Assembly: GCA_027858275.1 (NCBI GenBank)
Contig: JAQIDA010000256.1
Span: 1 to 8,166, forward strand
DNA from: Candidatus Kapaibacterium sp.
GTDB taxonomy: Bacteria > Bacteroidota > Ignavibacteria > Kapaibacteriales > UBA2268
Reading direction: 5' to 3'
DNA length: 8,166 nt
Below, in pieces: positions 1 through 5,711 of this stretch. The translations under genes and the position numbers were made by a program. Numbering within the stretch: position 1 is the stretch's first letter; every line of letters begins with the position of its first letter. The notes beneath the pieces were generated by a model that saw nothing but the letters and a program-made list of their open reading frames with translations, had not been told where the DNA came from and did not search any database.

Positions 1-1176
1 GCTCATAAGTTCATCGCCGGACATCGCCCGAGGATTGTCGGGTGAGCAGACAAACAATTTGCCGCAAATCGGACGTATCAGCCTCAACATTGAACTGACA
101 TCCTTGTCCTTCATCAGACCTAATACGATATTGATCTTATCTGATTTTATATCTGAGGCTTGCAAAGTCTCAACCAAAGCCCTGACGGCAGCGGTATTGT
201 GAGCGGCGTCGATTATCAGAGGCGGATTCTCTCGAATTAATTCAATCCGCGACTGCAGTCCGCAATTCTTTTTTACATTTTTTATTCCGCGGCGAATTAT
301 ATCTTCGCTGATGGTATATTTGTTTTCAGTTAAATTAAATATACCGCTTAATTGCTCAGCGGCAGCAATCGCGGCGAGAGCGTTGTCGATTTGATGCTTG
401 CCCGGCAGTCCGATTGATAAATTATGATATGTCCGGTTGGCAGTTTTAACATCAGCGATCATTTCCAATTTGTCAGTATATCTTACAATTTTTCCGGAAC
501 AATCATCAGGAATATATCTGAAATCAGAGCTCTTTTCATCTGCCTGAGTTTTAAGCACTCCGACAACTTCGTTTGTATTTCGCGCGACAATAATCGGAGT
601 ATCTTGTTTAATAATCCCGGCTTTTTCAAAGGCAATCGCTTCAATATTATCGCCGAGATATTCTTGGTGATCCATATCAACATTCGTGATGACAGAAAGT
701 AGGGGAGAGAGTATGTTCGTCGAATCGAATCGACCACCCATGCCGGCTTCAACAACCGCAATATCGACATTATTATCGGCAAAGTATTTGAAGGCGAGAA
801 CAGTTGTTATCTCTAAAAAAGTGCCGCCGATCTTTTCCGATTCAGGCATTAATTTTTCTGCAAGCGCGACGATGTCTTCGTCGGATATTTCCTGACCGTC
901 AATTTTTACTCTCTCGTTGAATCTCAGAATATGAGGTGATGTATAAAGTCCGGTTTTATATCCCGCTTCAGACAGTATCGAAGCGATCATTGAGCAAACA
1001 GAGCCCTTGCCGTTTGTCCCCGCGACGTGTATAGCAGGGAATTTTGTGTGAGGACTCCCGCAGAATTCCGACAAGGCAAGAGTACGATCAAGCCCGGGTT
1101 TGATCCCAAAGCGAAGCATCCCGAATAATTTATCGAGAATTCCATCAAGTTTGTTCTTTGTCTCATCTTTTTTCAT
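1..1176 (-). CDS. folC: Bifunctional folylpolyglutamate synthase / dihydrofolate synthase, C-terminus cut by window edge
   Basis: Cytoplasmic Mur-ligase-type enzyme that uses ATP to add glutamate to dihydropteroate (making dihydrofolate) and/or to extend the polyglutamate tail of folates. The 392 codons in the window are open to the left edge. Visible motifs are the P-loop GTNGKGS (53-59), TSPH (79-82) followed by FNERV, GMGGRFDSTN (145-154), TNVDMDH (164-170) with the usual metal-binding His, EKAGIIK (184-190), GKHQIDNA (259-266), the SRIE stretch (309-312), DAAHN (323-327) of the glutamate-ligase C-domain, and DKD (357-359). Family members are usually about 420-440 residues, so only some 30-50 C-terminal residues should be missing. 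The ATG at 1176 leaves the normal distance to the P-loop; no Shine-Dalgarno is evident upstream. The motifs cannot say whether it has both activities or only the polyglutamylation step. Family assignment is certain; the gene lies 109 bp downstream of the LRR gene. Confidence 0.97.
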   Translation of the reverse strand, partial: MKKDETKNKLDGILDKLFGMLRFGIKPGLDRTLALSEFCGSPHTKFPAIHVAGTNGKGSVCSMIASILSEAGYKTGLYTSPHILRFNERVKIDGQEISDEDIVALAEKLMPESEKIGGTFLEITTVLAFKYFADNNVDIAVVEAGMGGRFDSTNILSPLLSVITNVDMDHQEYLGDNIEAIAFEKAGIIKQDTPIIVARNTNEVVGVLKTQADEKSSDFRYIPDDCSGKIVRYTDKLEMIADVKTANRTYHNLSIGLPGKHQIDNALAAIAAAEQLSGIFNLTENKYTISEDIIRRGIKNVKKNCGLQSRIELIRENPPLIIDAAHNTAAVRALVETLQASDIKSDKINIVLGLMKDKDVSSMLRLIRPICGKLFVCSPDNPRAMSGDELMS

Positions 1177-1212
1177 GTTTCAAAATTACGGAATAATATG
1201 AAGAATGAGAGG

Positions 1213-1242
1213 ATAATATTTTAAGGACTCGTAATAATTCAA
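1213..1242 (-). promoter_or_regulatory. Weak sigma70-like promoter candidate for folC
   Basis: Read on the minus strand, TTGAAT (1242-1237) and TATTAT (1218-1213) are separated by 18 bp. They match the -35 and -10 consensus at 4/6 and 5/6 positions. Transcription would start near 1206, leaving a leader of about 30 nt before the folC ATG. The region is AT-rich, so a chance match is quite possible, and FCB-group bacteria may use a different promoter consensus. It is listed because it is the best candidate in the 109-bp gap and directly abuts the G tract. Confidence 0.25.
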
Positions 1243-1243
1243 A

Positions 1244-1252
1244 GGGGGGGGG
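1244..1252. repeat. Nine-base G homopolymer (C9 on the coding strand)
   Basis: An uninterrupted run of nine G lies in the gap between the LRR gene stop and the folC start, one base beyond the candidate -35 hexamer. It is the only G/C run of this length that I noticed in the window. Such tracts are prone to slippage during replication and to miscounting in sequencing. It lies outside any coding sequence, so a length change would not shift a reading frame; it could only alter promoter-proximal spacing or transcript structure. Confidence 0.95.
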
Positions 1253-1285
1253 ATCCGACAGAATTTACTCAAACGGGGCAGACTA

Positions 1286-2323
1286 TCAATAAATAATTTC
1301 AACATTTTTCAATAACCGCTTAAGTCTTTCTATATTCTCAGGAGGTATAGGATTGTTTTCTATTGAAAGATATTTTAACTTCTTGAGCTTAGCTATTGAA
1401 TCGGGTATATGTTTGATCCTATTATCTGAAAGACTCAAATAATCAATATTAGTAATTTCATAAATACAATCGGGTATTTCCTCAAGATTGTTATTATCCA
1501 ACACTAAAGTTTCCAATTTTGTTAATTGACCTATAGAGGAATCAATAGATGTAATATTATTATTGCTCAGCCATAATGAACGAAGATTGTTGAGGTGCGA
1601 TATTGATTTCGGAATATTATTCAATTTACAAAACATAATATCAAGTGTTTTTATAAATTGATTATTTATCGATTCAAAAATATCGTTTAGATTTAGATCA
1701 GGTATTTCGATTAATTCAATATCTCTAAGTTGATTTGAAGAAAATATATTGTTGGAAATATTTTTTATTCCCGGGCCCTGTATGCATAGATAATTCAAAG
1801 AGTTGTTTCTGTTTATGCGATATGATATTGAATCCAATTTGCAGAATTCAATATACAAAAATTTTACTTTGTTTGAATTGTACAAGAATTCAGGATTAAT
1901 ATCAAAGTTGCAATGTCCGACATATAATGAATAAACGCTGTCACTAAGTTGAAAATTTACATTGGAAGAGTCGAAAGGAATACCTGAAAGTGCAATACTC
2001 TTTATTGATTCGCTTTCACACAAACGATCCAAAATACAAATATTTGATGATTCATACGCTACTAATATTAAGTCTTCAATGCTTTTGCTATGTAGAATGG
2101 TGTCCGGTAGTGAATCAAAGCAACCGATATGGAGATATAGGTATGTAACATCTTGAAGTAATGAATCAATGCTTATATCCTTAGGACAATCCGGGAAAAT
2201 TAATTCCTTAGAGTTAGGGTAGTTTCGTAATAAATAATCCGTTTTATCTTGGCTAATTGCTGTTGAAGAGACAATCAACATTAAGTATATAATTGTGCTC
2301 AACGTTCTAATATTATTCTTCAT
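1286..2323 (-). CDS. Secreted leucine-rich-repeat protein, about 12 LRR units
   Basis: Codes for 345 residues from the ATG at 2323. The N-terminus is a Sec-type signal peptide: a basic start (KNN, R), a hydrophobic stretch (IIYLMLIV) and a small-residue site near SSTAIS-Q. From about residue 59 to the end the protein is a solenoid: units of the form (L/I/V)xxLxL begin near residues 59, 82, 107, 130, 153, 176, 199, 224, 247, 270, 293 and 316. The spacing is 23 residues, except for two of 25. The last five match the LxxLxLxxNxIxxIPxxI consensus well; the earlier ones are degenerate. No catalytic domain, membrane anchor or type IX sorting domain is visible, so a binding role outside the cytoplasm is the most that can be inferred; the ligand is unknown. 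The gene is AT-richer than its neighbours: 1621-1680 has 10 G/C of 60, against 30 of 60 for 3901-3960 in the peptidase gene. It lies 69 bp downstream of that gene and may be co-transcribed. Confidence 0.9.
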   Translation of the reverse strand: MKNNIRTLSTIIYLMLIVSSTAISQDKTDYLLRNYPNSKELIFPDCPKDISIDSLLQDVTYLYLHIGCFDSLPDTILHSKSIEDLILVAYESSNICILDRLCESESIKSIALSGIPFDSSNVNFQLSDSVYSLYVGHCNFDINPEFLYNSNKVKFLYIEFCKLDSISYRINRNNSLNYLCIQGPGIKNISNNIFSSNQLRDIELIEIPDLNLNDIFESINNQFIKTLDIMFCKLNNIPKSISHLNNLRSLWLSNNNITSIDSSIGQLTKLETLVLDNNNLEEIPDCIYEITNIDYLSLSDNRIKHIPDSIAKLKKLKYLSIENNPIPPENIERLKRLLKNVEIIY

Positions 2324-2330
2324 CAATATT

Positions 2331-2340
2331 CCCTCTTCCT
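2331..2340 (-). promoter_or_regulatory. Shine-Dalgarno-like site that decides the LRR gene start
   Basis: The minus-strand sequence AGGAAGAGGG ends 7 nt before the ATG at 2323 and only 4 nt before an in-frame TTG at 2326. Normal spacing favours the ATG, which gives 345 rather than 346 residues. It is the strongest purine-rich ribosome-binding site in the window; folC shows none, and the two other complete genes show only weak matches. Confidence 0.65.
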
Positions 2341-2392
2341 TTAAGAATCGCAGCTTAGTTTACTCTGCAAAAAAAATCTTGACCCTAGAACC

Positions 2393-4882
2393 CTACTCAA
2401 TCCACTTAGCTTTTCTTATCATAGACTTCTGTCTGTCAGAAAGATCAGATGTTACTAATATTTTTTGCAGGATTAATTTCTTCTCTGTCTGCTGTGCAAA
2501 AAATTTGATCGCGGCAACAGCAGTATTTCCCACTTTTCGATTTCGAGAAGTTGAGGCTTCTAAGATATGATATGCTGAGGCTTCCGTCAGATAGTTCTGA
2601 GCTTTCAATATGTTGATTGCATTCATTCGAGTTTCAAACTCGAAGCTCAGGCTCGCGTAATCCTCAATCATAATAAAATATTCGTCTTTGCCGAGTTCTA
2701 CAGCAATTTTGAGCCATGCCATGCGAATGTTCAAACCTCTCCATCCGAGCAGGTCTTTTGTATGCTCAAGATAACTGTTTGCTTTGCCGGGGAAGGAATG
2801 ACACAGCAACTCAAGCGCTGCCGAGACATTCGGATAAGAAATATCAGTCAGCAGTTTTTCTGCATCAAATATCAAATCCGGTCCGATCCGACCTGCTTTT
2901 TCAGCTGCCTCTTGCCTCACTCGCGGGTCGGAGTCATTGAATGCCAAGCGCAAGATATCTTCGTAATCCTTTTTACCCTCTTGATACTCTGAGTATTCAT
3001 CGCCAAAGACGACATCCCCGTGACAATAATCAGAATTATCTTTTTTCAATGCCTTAATACGAGCTGAAACGGTCTGAGATACGAGTTCTTTTTTCAGCAA
3101 ATAGTATTTTTCATTGAGCATTATCTTCTTAAAGAGTTCAATTTTGTCTTTGAACGGATACTTTTCCAAAGCAACAAGAGCGTCATACCTGTCGATCATA
3201 TTTTCGGCTTTGATGACTTGCGCGGACAATTCATCGAATGATTTATCGAATTCAACAGTTTTCATAACGCGTCTGCCGGGATCGAATAAAGTGTAATCAA
3301 TCTCGATATTTTTCTTGTTGGGGATTTTTACGACAGTATATTGATCTTCGACAAAGGTCCGGACCCTATCGAAACTACCGTCTTTATAATGAACTTCAAA
3401 AACTATCGGCATTTTGAATAATCCGACAAATTCATTTTGCTTATGAGTTTGCTCAACATGGAAAAATGTAGATCTGATCAGCTTATTGTCAGATGATTCC
3501 ACAGTACGAACTTTATAATGTGGCTCGCCGCCTTTGTAGAGCCACTCATCAAAAAACCATGTTATGTCTCTTCCGGTAACATCGAATACAGCTGAAGTGA
3601 AGTCTGTTGATTCAACGTAATCCAAATGATTCTTCTCGTAATAATGTTTAATTACGGCACGGAATTCCTGATCTCCGAGAACGTCTCGCAACATATCCAT
3701 AACGAGCGAACCCTTTTGATACCAGCGAGGAGAGCCTGCGCGCGAAGAGCCTAAAGGATAATCATTGCGCTTGGACAAAGTGAAAGCTCTGTCTTGTTCT
3801 TTCCGTCGATCATCCTGATAATAGTCGTCGCCGAAGATACTGCGCTCAAATACTTTTGCGAAGTAAGTGGCGAAGCTCTCTGTGAGCCATACATTTTTCT
3901 GAACTTCGTGAGACAGGCAGTTTCCGAACCACTGATGAGCGAGTTCGTGAGCATTAACGTTTATATAATTTCTCTGCCAATAAGCGTGCTTGTCGATGTG
4001 CATAAAATCGCCGAACACCGTCGAAGTGGTTGTTTCCATCGCTCCGTACATATAGTCACAAAGGGGAGCCTGTCGGTAAAGTTCATAAGGATAGGCCGCG
4101 CCGAATTCGTCCTCGAAAAAGTCAATCATTTCCGTTGAATATTCATAAGTCGCGTCAAATCGATCTTCATATTCGGGATAATACCAAAGCTCTTCGCTCA
4201 GTCCGCTTTTTGTTTTCAGAGTTTTGTATTCATACTTGCCGATCACCAGTGCGGTGGAGAAGTATGGGTGACGCGTTTTCATTTGATAATGCCAAATTTT
4301 GTCCCCGTCGTCAGTATCTTCGACATCAACTCGGATGCCGTTAGTCATCACTTTGTAGTCTTTGTCGAATTTAATATAGAAATCAGTCAGAACGAGATCT
4401 TGCGCAGTAGGCAACCATCCGTCAGGGCGGTGAGCCCATATTTGTTTGCGATGTCTGTTTGTAGTATCATTCCAGCCGACGAAGAATATTCCGCCCTGTT
4501 CGGGAACTACGCTATATTCAAACTCAATTTTATATTTATCTCCGAATTTCAAAGATTCTTCAAAGAAAACAACGATATTATTTCCGACAAAGTGATTACG
4601 CGCGTCCTTATTATTGATTTTAACGGATGAGAACTCAAAATCGGGAGCGTAGAAGATTACAGAATCCCCGTCACTCCGCCGCGAAACAGTCTTAAATATC
4701 GTATGAGCTGACACTTTATGTTTGAATGGTTCGAATTCCACATGGGCTTCGATATGGATAATATCAACGATATGCTCCGGTGGCTTAGATTTGTCGAACA
4801 TATAAGCAATATGCTCATCGCCGGCGGTTGAAGTATATAACAAGCTGAGAAAAAACAGAAAAAACGAGTATATAAAACGCAT
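2393..4882 (-). CDS. Secreted M1-family zinc aminopeptidase with HEAT-like C-terminal helical region
   Basis: Codes for 829 residues. The protein begins with a Sec signal peptide (hydrophobic core 4-17, likely cleavage near TSTA-GD at 20/21), so it should act in the periplasm or outside the cell and release N-terminal residues from peptides. An N-terminal beta-rich domain (about 40-220) is followed by the catalytic domain. There GAMET (280-284) stands for the exopeptidase motif GAMEN, with its Glu kept; HELAH (312-316) supplies two zinc ligands and the catalytic Glu313; the third ligand Glu335 in LTESFATYF lies 18 residues further on; and Tyr388 before KGS fits the transition-state tyrosine. 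All residues expected for activity are present. A beta-rich linker (about 455-540) leads to a helical C-terminus with HEAT-like units, for example LRLAFNDSDPRVRQEAAEKAG near 644-664. The ATG at 4882 has a weak AAGG 6 nt upstream. The gene follows the small TPR gene by 46 bp, suggesting one transcript. Substrate specificity cannot be read from the sequence. Confidence 0.96.
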   Translation of the reverse strand: MRFIYSFFLFFLSLLYTSTAGDEHIAYMFDKSKPPEHIVDIIHIEAHVEFEPFKHKVSAHTIFKTVSRRSDGDSVIFYAPDFEFSSVKINNKDARNHFVGNNIVVFFEESLKFGDKYKIEFEYSVVPEQGGIFFVGWNDTTNRHRKQIWAHRPDGWLPTAQDLVLTDFYIKFDKDYKVMTNGIRVDVEDTDDGDKIWHYQMKTRHPYFSTALVIGKYEYKTLKTKSGLSEELWYYPEYEDRFDATYEYSTEMIDFFEDEFGAAYPYELYRQAPLCDYMYGAMETTTSTVFGDFMHIDKHAYWQRNYINVNAHELAHQWFGNCLSHEVQKNVWLTESFATYFAKVFERSIFGDDYYQDDRRKEQDRAFTLSKRNDYPLGSSRAGSPRWYQKGSLVMDMLRDVLGDQEFRAVIKHYYEKNHLDYVESTDFTSAVFDVTGRDITWFFDEWLYKGGEPHYKVRTVESSDNKLIRSTFFHVEQTHKQNEFVGLFKMPIVFEVHYKDGSFDRVRTFVEDQYTVVKIPNKKNIEIDYTLFDPGRRVMKTVEFDKSFDELSAQVIKAENMIDRYDALVALEKYPFKDKIELFKKIMLNEKYYLLKKELVSQTVSARIKALKKDNSDYCHGDVVFGDEYSEYQEGKKDYEDILRLAFNDSDPRVRQEAAEKAGRIGPDLIFDAEKLLTDISYPNVSAALELLCHSFPGKANSYLEHTKDLLGWRGLNIRMAWLKIAVELGKDEYFIMIEDYASLSFEFETRMNAINILKAQNYLTEASAYHILEASTSRNRKVGNTAVAAIKFFAQQTEKKLILQKILVTSDLSDRQKSMIRKAKWIE

Positions 4883-4928
4883 GATTAGCCTTGAATTATT
4901 ATTTCAACAGAATATTCTAAAGAAGATT

Positions 4929-5630
4929 TTACTTAGTTGTGACCGGTTTGTTTGAGTACAATTTCATCATTACTGATTTGTTGAATTTAGTGATTGTATG
5001 ATGATAGTAACCGGCAAAATTGCGAGAGACTTCATCTAAATTTTCAAAAAAGTCATTCCATTCTGCCAGAACCGCGTCTTTGGGACGAAACATCATCTCA
5101 ACGGTAACCATCGAGCATCTACTGATAAGATCCTTTTCGTCAGAAGCCTCCCAGCGATTTTTATAGATTTTGTACATCTTCTTGAAAACATCATCTGATT
5201 CATCTGCTTGGTTATTGTGATAATAACATACGCCCAGTCGGATTAATGCTTTCATATTTTCCGGATGTGCTTCCAAAAGCTTTTTATATGTTTCAATGGC
5301 TTCATCAAGTCGCATCAGAGATTCAAAAAACCGAGCTTTGATAAGATATGCGTGCGGGCATCCGGGTAAGATGTTAATCAATGAATCGATCTCAGCTTGC
5401 AATATATCATCCGGGATTGTCTTTGAATAGTTTTCCCTGAGTTTAATTGTTACGGCTTTATAGCCGGCGTACAAGTTCGTGTCACAAAAAGAGCGATAGT
5501 CCGAATGTTTCAGATAATAGTTTGTAGATGCTGCTTGAAAATCAATTGCTTCATTCTCCTGAGCAGAAGCGGCTGAATTAAAAAAAATTATTGCCGCGGC
5601 TATAAATAATATAATATTGATTTTGTTCAT
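4929..5630 (-). CDS. Secreted TPR-containing protein of unknown function
   Basis: Codes for 233 residues. The first 24 are a clear Sec signal peptide (MNKIN, then a long hydrophobic run, ending near ASAQ-EN). There is no lipobox cysteine, so a soluble periplasmic or secreted protein is more likely than a lipoprotein. A TPR-like helical pair covers roughly 93-157: one unit has A94, G/S-like turn residues and DEAIETYKKLLEAHPEN, and the next has ALIRLGVCYYHNNQADES. The regions before (25-90) and after (158-233) are probably helical too but are not recognised, and four cysteines occur in the mature part (49, 91, 135, 172). No catalytic motif is visible, so scaffolding or protein binding is inferred from the TPR alone. 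It sits 81 bp downstream of the sensor kinase and 46 bp upstream of the peptidase gene. The ATG at 5630 is chosen because the signal peptide begins there; the upstream GGGAT is only a weak ribosome-binding site. Confidence 0.88.
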   Translation of the reverse strand: MNKINIILFIAAAIIFFNSAASAQENEAIDFQAASTNYYLKHSDYRSFCDTNLYAGYKAVTIKLRENYSKTIPDDILQAEIDSLINILPGCPHAYLIKARFFESLMRLDEAIETYKKLLEAHPENMKALIRLGVCYYHNNQADESDDVFKKMYKIYKNRWEASDEKDLISRCSMVTVEMMFRPKDAVLAEWNDFFENLDEVSRNFAGYYHHTITKFNKSVMMKLYSNKPVTTK

Positions 5631-5650
5631 GTTGATCCCGAGTTGTTATA

Positions 5651-5678
5651 ATCATAAAACATAGTATGCACTTGCCAA
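5651..5678 (-). promoter_or_regulatory. Sigma70-like promoter candidate for the TPR-protein/peptidase transcript
   Basis: On the minus strand, TTGGCA (5678-5673) and TATGAT (5656-5651) are 16 bp apart and each matches the -35 or -10 consensus at 5 of 6 positions. Transcription would begin near 5644, giving a short leader of about 14 nt before the ATG at 5630. It lies in the 81-bp gap after the kinase gene and would let the TPR protein, and possibly the peptidase and LRR genes, be expressed apart from the kinase. The main caution is that the host may be a lineage with a divergent housekeeping sigma consensus. Confidence 0.42.
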
Positions 5679-5711
5679 TATGACGGGAGATTGACAGAAT
5701 TAATTTGAATT

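Noticed and set aside
483..782. A 99-codon minus-strand open frame inside folC
   Set aside because: It is in a different frame from the folC reading frame, which carries every family motif through the same bases; the 99-codon product resembles nothing and is a shadow.
2324..2326. TTG at 2326 as the start of the LRR gene
   Set aside because: An ATG follows immediately and has better spacing (7 nt instead of 4) from the strong Shine-Dalgarno.
2355..2376. GCAG/CTGC inverted repeat next to an A8 run in the peptidase-LRR gap, considered as a terminator
   Set aside because: The stem is only 4 bp with a long loop, and in the direction of transcription the T run comes before the stem, which is the wrong order for an intrinsic terminator.
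3751..4630. Several long open frames on both strands within the peptidase gene (for example 3794-4138 and 4268-4630 on plus)
   Set aside because: All overlap the catalytic core of the M1 peptidase in other frames, lack recognisable domains, and have no ribosome-binding site that I could see.
4909..4918. Perfect 10-bp palindrome AGAATATTCT in the gap before the peptidase gene
   Set aside because: It is short, made mostly of A and T, and occurs once; a chance palindrome is likely and no second half-site or promoter is near it.
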